23,307 nucleotides of DNA, taken from NCBI GenBank assembly GCA_023485185.1, contig JAMCZP010000104.1:1-23307 (forward strand), in the 5' to 3' direction. This DNA comes from Gammaproteobacteria bacterium. GTDB taxonomy: Bacteria > Pseudomonadota > Gammaproteobacteria > Pseudomonadales > Halomonadaceae. The notes beneath the pieces are model-generated. The model did not search any database and was not told the origin of the DNA. It saw only the letters and a list, made by a program, of their open reading frames with translations. Below are positions 8,461 to 17,263 of this stretch, in pieces (the stretch's first letter is position 1; each line of letters begins with the position of its first letter). The translations under genes were made by a program, and so were the position numbers.

Positions 8461-10527
8461 TTACTGAGGGAGCAGTGAAATATCGGCTACGCCAAGGAAC
8501 AGCGCTTGAAGGCTAGCAAGAAGTGCTAATCGATTGCGCTGAATAGCAGGGTCTTCGGCCATGACCATCACTTGATCGAAAAAGGCATCGACAGGCTCAC
8601 GCAAAGTGGCTAAGGCGTCCAGCGCCTGCTGATAATTGCCTTCAGCAAATAACGGTTCAACTTTTTCTTGGCTGACCGTAATCGCGTTGAACAACGTTAA
8701 TTCGGCCTCTTCTTTCAATAACGCTTGATCAACCTCGGTGCTTCCATCATGGGCTTGCTTCGCCAGAATGTTCGATACCCGCTTATTAGCTGAAGCCAGC
8801 GCTGCGGCCTCATCACGCTGAGCAAATGCTTTTACTGCCCGTAAGCGCCGTGCGAAATCGAGAGGCTTGGTAACGGGGCGTGCGCGTACCGCGAGGTACA
8901 TCTCGGCGCTAATACCATCATCCTGGCCCCAGGCGCGGAAGCGATCCAGCATGTAGTCCATGACGTCATCAACTAAGCCGTCGGCCTTAGGCAAGTCCTG
9001 ATGCTGTTCAGCGGCAATGGTGAGTAGCTCGCGTAGATCAAGATTCAGTTCGCCCTTTACTAGAATGTTGAGCACACCAATCGAAGCACGACGCAGAGCG
9101 AAAGGGTCTTTCGCGCCAGTAGGGCGCTGACCAATACCAAAAATACCTATCAGGGTATCCAGGCGGTCTGCTAACGCCAGCGCTTGGCCTGTTAGGGTTT
9201 GCGGGATGACATCGGTCGCAAAGCGAGGCAGGTATTGCTCTTCAATGGCCTGGGCAACCTCTGCCGGCTCCCCATCTTGCTCTGCGTAGTAGCGGCCCAT
9301 AATCCCTTGTAGCTCAGGGAATTCAAGCACCATCTCGGTGACAAGATCGCACTTGGCCAGTGCGACGGCGCGCTGGGCCTGATCGACATCACCTTTTATC
9401 TGCTCAGCGATAAACGTCGCAATAGCCGTGCTACGGCGGGCTTTATCGGCCAAGGTGCCTAGTTGCTGCTGAAAAACGACGCTTTCTAGCTGAGGAACGC
9501 GTGAGGCGAGGGTGCGTTTACGATCAGTCTCATAGAAAAATGCCGCATCGGCCAGGCGTGGGCGAATGACTTTTTCGTTACCGGAAATCACCTGTTCAGG
9601 GTCAGCACTGTCGATATTGGCAATGGTGATAAACAACGGTTTCAGCTTGCCAGCGTCGTCGAGCAGGTGAAAATATTTCTGGTTAGCCTTCATTGACGAG
9701 ATTAAGCACTCTGCAGGTACCGCTAAGAAGCGCTCGTCAAAACTGCCCGTGAGGGCGACCGGCCATTCCACCAGACCGCTAACTTCTACTAATAAATCGT
9801 CATCGATAACCGCGGTGGCTTCTTGGACCTCGGCTTCTGAGAGCACCTGCTCGCGAATACGCTCACGCCGCTTTAAGCGATCAACCAATACATAGGCGTT
9901 TTCCAAACTCTCAACATACTCATCGGCATGGGCTAGCTGGATGGCATCTGGAGCGTGGAAGCGGTGGCCAAACGTGGTACGGCTAGCCTGTAAGCCCAGC
10001 GCTTCGGCAGCGACTACTTCGCTACCGTAGAGTGCGACAAGCCAATGAACGGGCCGCGAGAACTCCACTCGTGAAGCTCCCCAGCGCATATTTTTAGGCA
10101 CGGGCAGAGTGCTAACCGCCTTATGCAGGATCTCTGGCAGGAGCGCTTGAATGGATTCGCCTTGCTGTTGTTCACGGAACGCCAGCCAAGTACCTTTATC
10201 GGTTTCCAGGTGAATCAGCTCGTCTACGCTGACACCGCAGGAGCGGGCAAAACCTTCCGCTGCCTTGGTCGCAACACCATCTTTAAAAGCGGCAGCCAGT
10301 GCTGGTCCCCGGCGCTCCACTTCACGATCAGGCTGTTTGTCGGCAAGCTCTGCCACCTGTACCGCTAAACGACGTGGTGTTGCAAAAGCGGTCACGCTGC
10401 TAAAAGGAACATCCGTTTCTTGCAGCCCTTTTTGGATACCAGCAGCGAAAGCATCGGATAGTGCATCCAGGGCTGTGGGCGGAAGCTCTTCAGCACCAAG
10501 CTCTAATAAAAGCGTATTAACAGCCAT
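8461..10527 (-). CDS. glyS: Glycyl-tRNA synthetase beta subunit
   Basis: This is the beta chain of the alpha2-beta2 glycyl-tRNA synthetase, the bacterial form unrelated to the single-chain enzyme. Beta provides tRNA recognition. The 688-residue product nearly equals E. coli GlyS (689). It opens MAVNTLLLELGAEELPPTAL, where the LGAEELPP block is characteristic, and has QRPTGAKDPFALRR at about residues 464-477. The C-terminal part (about residue 560 onward) corresponds to the anticodon-binding region. Its ATG directly abuts the TAA of glyQ with no gap, and the ribosome-binding sequence GGGAGA lies inside the end of glyQ, so translation is probably coupled for equal subunit supply. A strong terminator follows. 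Confidence 0.98.
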   Translation of the reverse strand: MAVNTLLLELGAEELPPTALDALSDAFAAGIQKGLQETDVPFSSVTAFATPRRLAVQVAELADKQPDREVERRGPALAAAFKDGVATKAAEGFARSCGVSVDELIHLETDKGTWLAFREQQQGESIQALLPEILHKAVSTLPVPKNMRWGASRVEFSRPVHWLVALYGSEVVAAEALGLQASRTTFGHRFHAPDAIQLAHADEYVESLENAYVLVDRLKRRERIREQVLSEAEVQEATAVIDDDLLVEVSGLVEWPVALTGSFDERFLAVPAECLISSMKANQKYFHLLDDAGKLKPLFITIANIDSADPEQVISGNEKVIRPRLADAAFFYETDRKRTLASRVPQLESVVFQQQLGTLADKARRSTAIATFIAEQIKGDVDQAQRAVALAKCDLVTEMVLEFPELQGIMGRYYAEQDGEPAEVAQAIEEQYLPRFATDVIPQTLTGQALALADRLDTLIGIFGIGQRPTGAKDPFALRRASIGVLNILVKGELNLDLRELLTIAAEQHQDLPKADGLVDDVMDYMLDRFRAWGQDDGISAEMYLAVRARPVTKPLDFARRLRAVKAFAQRDEAAALASANKRVSNILAKQAHDGSTEVDQALLKEEAELTLFNAITVSQEKVEPLFAEGNYQQALDALATLREPVDAFFDQVMVMAEDPAIQRNRLALLASLQALFLGVADISLLPQ

Positions 10528-11499
10528 TTATGCGTCTCCCTGTTCGGCAGGTAGCTCTTGTAACAGTTCACGGCGAAGTGTTTCTGGCGCCATAGGGAAA
10601 CCTTCGGCCTTACGTGACTCAAAGTAGGCGGTGGCGACATCACGGGCCATCGTGCGAACGCGGAGAATAAAGCGCTGCCGCTCGGTGACCGAAATAGCGT
10701 GGCGGGCGTCTAACAAGTTAAACGTGTGAGATGCCTTGAGAACCTGCTCATAGGCAGGCAGTGGCAGGCTTGCTGCTAGCAGCTTTCCGCACTCTTTCTC
10801 TTGATGATCGAAAGCGCTAAATAGCTGATCGACATCGGCGTGCTCGAAATTATAGGCCGACTGTTCACGTTCATTTTGCAGGTACACGTCGCCATAGGTG
10901 ACCTTGCTGCCATCGGGCGCTATTGCCCAGATAAGGTCATAAACACTATCGACGTTTTGCAAGTACATCGCGATGCGCTCAAGGCCGTAGGTCAGCTCGC
11001 CGGTCACGGGGTAACATTCAATGCCCCCGGCCTGCTGGAAATAGGTAAACTGGGTAACTTCCATACCGTTTAGCCAGATTTCCCAGCCCAGGCCCCAGGC
11101 GCCAAGGGTGGGGGATTCCCAGTTATCTTCAACAAAGCGCACATCGTGAACCAGCGGATCAAGACCCAGGCGCTTAAGGGAGCCTAGATAAAGATCTTGC
11201 AGGTTACTCGGTGATGGCTTCATCACTACCTGAAACTGGTAGTAGTGCTGAAGACGGTTTGGGTTCTCGCCATAGCGGCCATCAGTAGGACGGCGGGAAG
11301 GCTGTACATAGGCAGCGTTCCAGGTTTCGGGGCCAATGGCCCGCAGAAACGTTGCCGGGTGGAAGGTGCCCGCACCGACTTCCATATCTAGTGGCTGAAG
11401 GATGACACAGCCCTGTTCTGCCCAGTACTGTTGCAGAGCCAGGATCAAGCCCTGAAAGGTCGACACATCGGGTGTCGATTGGTTTGTCGAGACACTCAT
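10528..11499 (-). CDS. glyQ: Glycyl-tRNA synthetase alpha subunit
   Basis: GlyQ carries the class II catalytic core that activates glycine and charges tRNA-Gly together with GlyS. Family hallmarks are [38 protein letters not shown] and [20 protein letters not shown], and the sequence is very close to the E. coli protein (303 residues). The start is uncertain. The ATG at 11499 gives 323 residues and is preferred because the residues before it look unlike the family. An in-frame ATG at 11529 would give 333. Neither has a clear ribosome-binding site. It is the first gene of glyQ-glyS and divergent from hldD. Confidence 0.95.
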   Translation of the reverse strand: MSVSTNQSTPDVSTFQGLILALQQYWAEQGCVILQPLDMEVGAGTFHPATFLRAIGPETWNAAYVQPSRRPTDGRYGENPNRLQHYYQFQVVMKPSPSNLQDLYLGSLKRLGLDPLVHDVRFVEDNWESPTLGAWGLGWEIWLNGMEVTQFTYFQQAGGIECYPVTGELTYGLERIAMYLQNVDSVYDLIWAIAPDGSKVTYGDVYLQNEREQSAYNFEHADVDQLFSAFDHQEKECGKLLAASLPLPAYEQVLKASHTFNLLDARHAISVTERQRFILRVRTMARDVATAYFESRKAEGFPMAPETLRRELLQELPAEQGDA

Positions 11500-11529
11500 C
11501 GCGGAAAGCACCGTTGGCCATGAATTCAT

Positions 11530-11609
11530 TAGGCGTCAAGTATACAATCCTAGGCAGATGGGTTATAGGCACGCATGCCAACTGAGCTGCTTTTGATAAG
11601 GAGAACGAG
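11530..11609. promoter_or_regulatory. Divergent control region between glyQ and hldD
   Basis: This 80-110 base region must hold promoters for both directions. AGTATACA at 11539-11546 offers a -10-like TATACA on plus and TATACT on minus, but I find no convincing -35 for either. The clearest signal is the AAGGAG at 11598-11603 for hldD. AGTATACA also occurs, inverted, in the other divergent region near 17205. Confidence 0.35.
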
Positions 11610-12566
11610 ATGATCGTTGTAACAGGCGGTGCCGGTTTTATCGGCGCCAACATCGTCAAAGCGCTTAATGCCCGTGGTCGAAATGACGTAATGGTCGTTG
11701 ACGACCTGCGCGATGGCACTAAATTCGTTAACTTAGCCGACTGCACGTTAGCGGATTATCTGGATAAAGATGATTTTCTTGCCAGGGTAAAAGCTGCCCT
11801 GCGGGGCGAAAGCGTTGACCTGCCTAAGATTGAAGCCATTTTCCATGAAGGCGCCTGCTCGGATACCACCGAGTGGGACGGCCACTATATGATGGAAAAT
11901 AACTTCGAGTACTCCAAGGTACTGCTGAATTACTGTGAGCAGCAGGGTATTCCGTTTTTATACGCCTCTTCAGCGGCCACTTATGGCGGCAGCGAAGTGT
12001 TTAAAGAAGTGCCCGAGTGTGAAAAGCCGTTAAACGTGTACGGATATTCAAAGTTGCTGTTTGATCAGCACGTGCGTTCGCGTTGGAGCGAGTTAACCAC
12101 CCAAGTCGTTGGTTTTCGCTATTTCAATGTTTACGGCCCGCGGGAGCAGCATAAAGGCAAGATGGCTAGTGTGGCGTATCACAACCATCTGCAAATCCGT
12201 AACGGCGAAACCTTAAAGTTGTTTGGAGCCTACGGCGGCTATGAAGCAGGTATGCAGAGCCGCGACTTTGTGTATGTCGGCGATGTGGTGGATGTGAATC
12301 TTTGGTTTTTGGATCATCCTGATCAGTCAGGAATTTTCAATCTGGGCACTGGCCGCGCAGAGCCATTCAAAGCCATTGGCGAAGCGGTGATCGATTTCTA
12401 CGCTAAAGGTGAGATTGATTACATTGCTTTCCCGGAAGAGCTAAAAGGGCGCTATCAAAGCTATACCCGTGCCGACATTAGTAACCTACGCGCAAGCGGC
12501 TGCGATATTGAGTTTAAAACCGTAGCGCAAGGGGTTAGCGCTTACTTGGAGTGGTTGAATGGCTAA
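11610..12566 (+). CDS. hldD: ADP-L-glycero-D-manno-heptose 6-epimerase
   Basis: HldD inverts C6 of ADP-D-glycero-D-manno-heptose, the last step of ADP-heptose synthesis for the LPS inner core. The 318-residue protein (E. coli about 310) is an extended short-chain dehydrogenase: the NADP-binding GGAGFIG is at residues 6-12, SSAATYGG begins near residue 120, and the catalytic pair in YGYSK is Tyr144 and Lys148. The family block [18 protein letters not shown] is present. The ATG at 11610 follows AAGGAG (11598-11603). It overlaps the start of waaF by 8 bases, so the two are translationally coupled. Confidence 0.97.
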   Translation: MIVVTGGAGFIGANIVKALNARGRNDVMVVDDLRDGTKFVNLADCTLADYLDKDDFLARVKAALRGESVDLPKIEAIFHEGACSDTTEWDGHYMMENNFEYSKVLLNYCEQQGIPFLYASSAATYGGSEVFKEVPECEKPLNVYGYSKLLFDQHVRSRWSELTTQVVGFRYFNVYGPREQHKGKMASVAYHNHLQIRNGETLKLFGAYGGYEAGMQSRDFVYVGDVVDVNLWFLDHPDQSGIFNLGTGRAEPFKAIGEAVIDFYAKGEIDYIAFPEELKGRYQSYTRADISNLRASGCDIEFKTVAQGVSAYLEWLNG

Positions 12567-13587
12567 CTCAGCCCCACGGCTGCTGGTGATTGGCCCTTCA
12601 TGGGTGGGCGATATGGTTATGGCACAGAGTCTGTTCATGACCTTAAAAGCCCGTCAGCCTGGCGCCACCATAGGCGTGGTGGCGCCCGCATGGTCACAGC
12701 CTATTCTTGAGCGGATGCCTGAAGTGGATGAAGTGTTGCCACTGGCGGTAGGTCATGGCGAGTTTGGCTTGGCTAGCCGCCGTGAACTCGCTAGCCGCCT
12801 GCGGGGGCGGTTCGATCGCGCTATTGTGCTGCCTCGCTCTTGGAAGGCGGCCCTAGTGCCGTTCATGGCGCGTATTCCCGAGCGTGTTGGCTTTTTAGGG
12901 GAACACCGCTACGGCCTACTTAAAGAGCGCCGCAAGCTTGATAAGAAGGTGCTTGATCAAACGGTAAAACGTTTTGTGTCGCTGGGTTTGCCTTTAAAAG
13001 AAGCCACTAGCGGCAATTTCGAATTACCCAAGCCGCGGCTGCAAATTGACCGCGATAATCTGGTTAATTTGCGCTTAACGCACTCGCTGTCATCGCGACC
13101 TGCAATTGGGCTGATGCCTGGCGCCGAGTATGGCCCTGCCAAGCAGTGGCCAGTCGAATATTTTCACGGGTTAGCAAAACGGCTAGTGCTCGATGGCTTT
13201 GAGGTGCGGGTGTTAGGCGGGCCAAAAGATCACGCAGACGGCGAGCGTATTGTGCAAGGGCTTTCCCATGCGCATAACTTGTGCGGTAAAACCCAGCTAG
13301 CCGATGCGGTTGATCTGCTGGCAGATTGCCGCCAGGTAGTCACTAATGACTCCGGTTTAATGCATGTCGCTGCTGCGGTAGGTGTGCGCATTCATGCCTT
13401 ATATGGCTCGTCATCTCCCGCCTATACGCCACCGCTGACTGATAATGCAGTTATTCACTACTTAGCACTGTCGTGCTCGCCCTGTTTCCAACGCACCTGC
13501 CCGCTGGGACACACTAACTGCCTCAATCATTTAAGCGTTGACCAGGTTTATCAGTCGCTTCGCGCGAATGTTAAGCGCGAAGCGTGA
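12559..13587 (+). CDS. waaF: ADP-heptose:LPS heptosyltransferase II
   Basis: WaaF is a cytoplasmic-face GT9 enzyme that adds the second heptose to heptose I of the LPS core. The 342-residue product (E. coli 348) starts [19 protein letters not shown], with the conserved Asp18 following the glycine-rich N-terminal loop. It has [17 protein letters not shown] and [12 protein letters not shown] for ADP-heptose binding, followed by [13 protein letters not shown]. These blocks match WaaF more closely than the other two heptosyltransferases in this window. The last codons form a 9-bp hairpin, and only 3 bases separate its stop from the stop of the convergent OpgB-like gene. Confidence 0.95.
   Translation: MANSAPRLLVIGPSWVGDMVMAQSLFMTLKARQPGATIGVVAPAWSQPILERMPEVDEVLPLAVGHGEFGLASRRELASRLRGRFDRAIVLPRSWKAALVPFMARIPERVGFLGEHRYGLLKERRKLDKKVLDQTVKRFVSLGLPLKEATSGNFELPKPRLQIDRDNLVNLRLTHSLSSRPAIGLMPGAEYGPAKQWPVEYFHGLAKRLVLDGFEVRVLGGPKDHADGERIVQGLSHAHNLCGKTQLADAVDLLADCRQVVTNDSGLMHVAAAVGVRIHALYGSSSPAYTPPLTDNAVIHYLALSCSPCFQRTCPLGHTNCLNHLSVDQVYQSLRANVKREA
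13557..13583. terminator. 9-bp hairpin at the convergent ends of waaF and the OpgB-like gene
   Basis: GCTTCGCGC (13557-13565) and GCGCGAAGC (13575-13583) pair perfectly around a 9-base loop inside the last waaF codons. There is no T run in either direction, so a role in termination or mRNA end protection for both genes is only a guess. Confidence 0.35.
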
Positions 13588-13590
13588 CCG

Positions 13591-15243
13591 TTAGCGCATA
13601 AGCTCTACTTCATTGGCCCGATCAGCCGGGGTCTCATAAATCTGCTCTTGAACGTGCTCTTCTTCATCGCGACGCTGTGGGGAGATTCCGTCCCACAAGC
13701 GGTGCTGAAGGGCCGTCTCTTCCCTTAAGCGTTCATTGAGCACATTGATGCCATGCACCTCGACCAGAGTAGGTTTGTCGCTGAGTAATGACGCGCCAAG
13801 TCCAGCACGATTTTCTTCTAAGTCAAAACCCAGCGCATCCAATAAGGTAGGGAAAACATCCAGCATGCTGGCATCACGGCGAATGCGCTGCGGTGTCAGG
13901 TCCTCGCCCAACATAATAAGGGTGTTGTCACGGTCTAACGCAGTCAATTGATCCCACACCGAAACGCGCATCGTCAAATGATCACTCAGCACGACCACTA
14001 ATGTATTGTCGAGCAGCCCCTCATTACTTAAACGCTCAATCAAGTCGCGGGCAAGCCACGCAGAGCATTCCACTGAGTAGAGAATGTCCTGACCATCGAA
14101 CTCACCCTGCCGATCTAAACACGTTTGGGAGGGGAAGCCACTCGGGGCGTGGCCAGCAAGTGATAGGTTAACCACTCCCCATGGGCCATCGTCCTCGCGC
14201 TCTAAGCGGCGTATTTCTTCTGCGGTAATATCGTACAAAGTGTCGTCGTAGAGCCCCCAGCTGTTCACATATTCAGGGTCGTCTAGTTGGGGTTCTAGAT
14301 CCTCACGTCCTTTAACGGTATTGAAATGATGACCGCGGTAAAAAAGCCCCTTACCGGCAAACTGTGTACTGGCACCGCCTAAGTAGCTCAGTCGATAGCC
14401 TTGCGCGGCTAATATATCACCCAGGCAATCTACCCCAGGCACGACGGCAGAAAGCGGCTCAAACTGGCTGTCATGGAGCAAACCCGCGGGCATTAATGGT
14501 ACACCGCACTGGCTAGCAATCATGCCTGCCATGGTCCATCCGGTATTATCCATCTGGCGGACGCCTTCAAAGACAACGCCTTGTTCACCCAGGATGTTCA
14601 AGTCTTCGTATGCGTCTTCGAATATTTCGTGAGCATAAGTACGCTCAATACTCTCTAAATACATGAGCAGTAGATTGGGTGCATCACGTAGCTCACTCGT
14701 CGGAGGGGGCATGTAGCGGCGATCCAGCCAGGCTCCGTCATCTGTCACGATGGCGGCACTGCGCTGGCCAAGACCAAAAAGCAGTGGGTTACTCGCCAAT
14801 AACACCAGCGCAAAAAAGCGCTCGGCTAGCCGCCAGCGTTGATCGTGGCGCGATAACCAAGTAACCGATGCCAGCACGCCAATCATGACGCCGGTATAAA
14901 GTACGGCAACAATCATCTTGCCCGCACCACCATGATCGGCCATACCTGCTTGCAGGTGGAAAAATACCGCTCCCAGATCAACGATGCCGAAGCTATCTGC
15001 CAAGTAAACGTAGATACCCCAGATGCTTAGTGGTACCAGAGACCAGGGCCACATTTTACGATAGCGTGCGTTTGCGGGATTTCCCCAGCGCAGTTGGCGG
15101 CCAATTAAAATCCACACTGCGGCAATCAAAAATAGCGTCCACCAGGGGAGACGTGTGAGTACCGTAACCGCGTAGCCAAGACTTAAGCTGATGACAAAAA
15201 GAGGCAGCCAGGGAGTCAGTTTGATTGATGTGAACGGGGCCAT
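13591..15243 (-). CDS. OpgB/MdoB-like phosphoglycerol transferase (sulfatase fold)
   Basis: This 550-residue inner-membrane protein has about five hydrophobic segments in residues 10-160 and a periplasmic alkaline-phosphatase/sulfatase-fold domain. From memory it aligns well with E. coli OpgB (MdoB), which moves phosphoglycerol from phosphatidylglycerol to periplasmic glucans: YLESIERTY (195-203), GWTMAGMIASQCGVPL with probable nucleophile Thr237, CLGDILAAQGY, FAGKGLFYRGH, WGLYDD and VLSDHLTM (Asp421, His422). It is shorter than full-length OpgB (about 763). AAAGGGA precedes the ATG at 15243. It is convergent with waaF (3-base gap). No glucan synthase genes are seen here, so the acceptor could instead be LPS; phosphoethanolamine transferase is a less likely alternative. 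Confidence 0.82.
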   Translation of the reverse strand: MAPFTSIKLTPWLPLFVISLSLGYAVTVLTRLPWWTLFLIAAVWILIGRQLRWGNPANARYRKMWPWSLVPLSIWGIYVYLADSFGIVDLGAVFFHLQAGMADHGGAGKMIVAVLYTGVMIGVLASVTWLSRHDQRWRLAERFFALVLLASNPLLFGLGQRSAAIVTDDGAWLDRRYMPPPTSELRDAPNLLLMYLESIERTYAHEIFEDAYEDLNILGEQGVVFEGVRQMDNTGWTMAGMIASQCGVPLMPAGLLHDSQFEPLSAVVPGVDCLGDILAAQGYRLSYLGGASTQFAGKGLFYRGHHFNTVKGREDLEPQLDDPEYVNSWGLYDDTLYDITAEEIRRLEREDDGPWGVVNLSLAGHAPSGFPSQTCLDRQGEFDGQDILYSVECSAWLARDLIERLSNEGLLDNTLVVVLSDHLTMRVSVWDQLTALDRDNTLIMLGEDLTPQRIRRDASMLDVFPTLLDALGFDLEENRAGLGASLLSDKPTLVEVHGINVLNERLREETALQHRLWDGISPQRRDEEEHVQEQIYETPADRANEVELMR

Positions 15244-15337
15244 GCCATGTCCCTTTGCAGATCTCTTAAAATGAGCCTGCTAGCTTATCAAATGTGGCCC
15301 CTTCGGTGAGGATTCATTCTTAAGGAGCCGTGTTAGC

Positions 15338-15406
15338 ATGAGGCGTTATGTTGTCCTGGGTATGGGGAAAGCTGCGTGTCCTATTAACTTGCCACTGGAA
15401 AGGTGA
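15338..15406 (+). CDS. Possible 22-residue upstream ORF before the GT2 gene
   Basis: ATG at 15338 opens a 22-codon frame (MRRYVVLGMGKAAC...) ending in TGA at 15404-15406, three bases before the GTG of the glycosyltransferase. AAGGAG at 15322-15327 is ten bases upstream, a rather long spacing. It may be chance, or a leader whose translation feeds the next gene. I recognise no function. Confidence 0.22.
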   Translation: MRRYVVLGMGKAACPINLPLER

Positions 15407-15409
15407 ATT

Positions 15410-16174
15410 GTGCCAATTTCCGCCGTTTTAATTGTCAAAAATGAAGCTCACCATCTGCGTGAATGCTTGAACACGCTCACTTGGGCGGATGAAATTGTGG
15501 TGCTTGATTCAGGCAGCCAGGATGAAACCTGCGCTATTGCCTGTGAATTTACTGACAATGTCAGTGTTAATGCCGACTGGCAAGGGTTTGGCATTCAGCG
15601 CCAGCGAGCGCAGGCGCTGGCAAAACACGAGTGGATTCTGATGATGGACGCCGATGAGCGTGTCACGCCTGAATTACGTGCCAGTATTCAGGCAGCTATT
15701 CAGCAGCCGCCAGCAGCTTATAGCGTCAGCCGCCTCTCATGGTGCTTTGGGCGTTTTATTCGTCACTCTGGTTGGTATCCTGATCGCGTTCTGCGTCTCT
15801 ACCCAAAGCAGCAGGCTGGCTATAATGCATCGCTGGTTCACGAGAAACTGGTCATTGGCGAAGAGCTTTCTGAAAAGCCATTGAGCGGCGATTTACTGCA
15901 TTACACCTACCGTGACCTGCGCCATTATCTGGAAAAGTCGGCCCATTATGCCCAAGCCTGGGCGGAACAACGGGCTGCCCAGGGTAAAACGGCTACTCTA
16001 TGGCAGGGTATTAGCCACGGCTTTGCCTGTTTTTGCAAAATGTATCTGCTAAAAGCAGGCTTCAAAGACGGTAAGCAGGGCTTATTGCTGGCGCTGCTCT
16101 CTGCCCATTCAACCTTTGCTAAGTACGCTGACCTGTGGGTTCGTACCCAGGCATCTGGCACTAAGCAGCGCTGA
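15410..16174 (+). CDS. Family 2 glycosyltransferase, WaaE/LgtF-like (LPS core)
   Basis: The 254-residue GT-A protein has the N-terminal nucleotide-sugar fold: AVLIVKNEAHHL, VLDSGSQDET and the metal-binding MMDADER (Asp80, Asp82), then the family block HSGWYPDRVLRLYPK. This resembles WaaE/LgtF, which add beta-glucose to heptose I of the LPS core, and the location agrees; donor and linkage are inferred. The start is GTG at 15410, with AAAGGTGA just upstream. Its last 66 bases overlap the end of the convergent heptosyltransferase gene on the other strand. It stands alone on the plus strand between two minus-strand genes. Confidence 0.87.
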   Translation: MPISAVLIVKNEAHHLRECLNTLTWADEIVVLDSGSQDETCAIACEFTDNVSVNADWQGFGIQRQRAQALAKHEWILMMDADERVTPELRASIQAAIQQPPAAYSVSRLSWCFGRFIRHSGWYPDRVLRLYPKQQAGYNASLVHEKLVIGEELSEKPLSGDLLHYTYRDLRHYLEKSAHYAQAWAEQRAAQGKTATLWQGISHGFACFCKMYLLKAGFKDGKQGLLLALLSAHSTFAKYADLWVRTQASGTKQR

Positions 16175-17179
16175 AATTTGCTGGGCTGCGGCGTCGATAT
16201 CAATGGCGGCCATATCTTGCTGGCCTGCGTTAGTAGGTGGGCTAAAGGCGAGGCGCTTTTCAGCGCTATTGCAGGTCTGCCAACGCAGCGGTGTTGCAGA
16301 GCGTTTGGCAGGATAAAAGCCTGCCGTCGCAATATTCAGACAACCGGCAATATGCAGTGGCCCGGTAGAACCCGCAATCAGCATATCTACCCCTGCTAAC
16401 TGCAGCGCAAAGGCGTCAACGCTAGTGGTCGCGGGAAAGTGTGCTGCTACCACGCCTGCCCCCGCTAACTGATCAATCAGCGCTTGCGCCTGGTTCTGCT
16501 CACTAGGGCCAGCGCTTACCAGCCAGCGCATAGGCATATCCGTGAATGCTTGGTCGACTTGACTGATCAGCGAAGCATACTGATCAGTCGATAAATTGAC
16601 TGCTGAGCCGCCACTGCCGGGATGCACCACCACCACCTGCTCTGAAGGCTCGCACCCAAGAGTTTTGCGTTGTATCTGACGCTCAGCCTCATCGAGCGGC
16701 CAGAACGGGGGGGAGGGTAGGGCCGATAGCGTTAGTGAAAGCTTTTCAAGCAGCTTGCAGGCCAAGTCGACGTTATATTGATACTCAGGTTTAGCAGATT
16801 GAGAGCGACGCTGGCGTACGCGAACGTTATAAAACACCTGGGCCCACTTGGTCGCTGGTGCAACGCGTATAGGAATGCCCGCTCGCCAGCCTAACCAGCC
16901 GATACGTGGCGTTGAGAACAGTGTTAGCAGTGCATCAAACTTGGCTTGCTTCACGTGGAGCAGCAGCGTTTTATGTGCTGCCTTGTCGGCGTGGCTTCCG
17001 GGGTCAATCATGACCTCGTCTACCCACGGGCACGCCTTCGCCAGCGGGGCCGTATAGGCGGGGACTAAAACGGTAACGTGGGGCGTAGGCGATGCATTCT
17101 TCAAACACGCCAGTGCTGGCCAAGCCAGCATAAAATCGCCAATTTTATCATTTCGCACGACAAGCAGTTTCTGCGCCAT
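16109..17179 (-). CDS. Family 9 glycosyltransferase (additional heptosyltransferase)
   Basis: The 356-residue GT9 protein begins MAQKLLVVRNDKIGDFML with the conserved catalytic Asp15. It has VVVHPGSGGSAVNL for the nucleotide and IAGSTGPLHIAGCLN, the ADP-heptose-binding loop of this family. The pattern RNDKIGD is nearer WaaQ/WaaC-like enzymes than WaaF. With waaF and the OpsX-like gene also present, this probably adds a third heptose, but the acceptor cannot be read from sequence. The last 22 codons overlap the GT2 gene on the opposite strand. Its 5' end faces the GT4 gene across 84 bases. Confidence 0.87.
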   Translation of the reverse strand: MAQKLLVVRNDKIGDFMLAWPALACLKNASPTPHVTVLVPAYTAPLAKACPWVDEVMIDPGSHADKAAHKTLLLHVKQAKFDALLTLFSTPRIGWLGWRAGIPIRVAPATKWAQVFYNVRVRQRRSQSAKPEYQYNVDLACKLLEKLSLTLSALPSPPFWPLDEAERQIQRKTLGCEPSEQVVVVHPGSGGSAVNLSTDQYASLISQVDQAFTDMPMRWLVSAGPSEQNQAQALIDQLAGAGVVAAHFPATTSVDAFALQLAGVDMLIAGSTGPLHIAGCLNIATAGFYPAKRSATPLRWQTCNSAEKRLAFSPPTNAGQQDMAAIDIDAAAQQISALLSARCLGTNPQVSVLSKG

Positions 17180-17263
17180 GGTTTAGGCCCCGTAAATTAC
17201 AGCCTGTATACTACAAGAGATTGTATTAATTGTTTAACGGTGCACGGCTGGGTAGGAAAAGCG
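17180..17263. promoter_or_regulatory. Divergent promoter region between GT9 and GT4 genes
   Basis: On the minus strand TTAAAC and TAGTAT are 18 bases apart, ending near GTATAC at 17206-17211. On the plus strand TTACAG (17197-17202) and TTGTAT (17221-17226) are 18 bases apart. Matches to consensus are moderate. An AGGA at 17254-17257 supports the plus-strand gene start at 17264. Confidence 0.35.

Noticed and set aside
11282..11746. 154-codon minus-strand frame across the glyQ-hldD junction
   Set aside because: Lies out of frame with glyQ and antisense to hldD, both of which are certain genes.
16950..16962. Possible fifth parS site (TTCACGTGGA)
   Set aside because: Only the central half matches; the outer palindrome bases are absent.
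17078..17263. 62-codon N-terminal extension of the GT4 gene
   Set aside because: Overlaps the GT9 start on the other strand; the good ribosome-binding site and the family-like start are at 17264.
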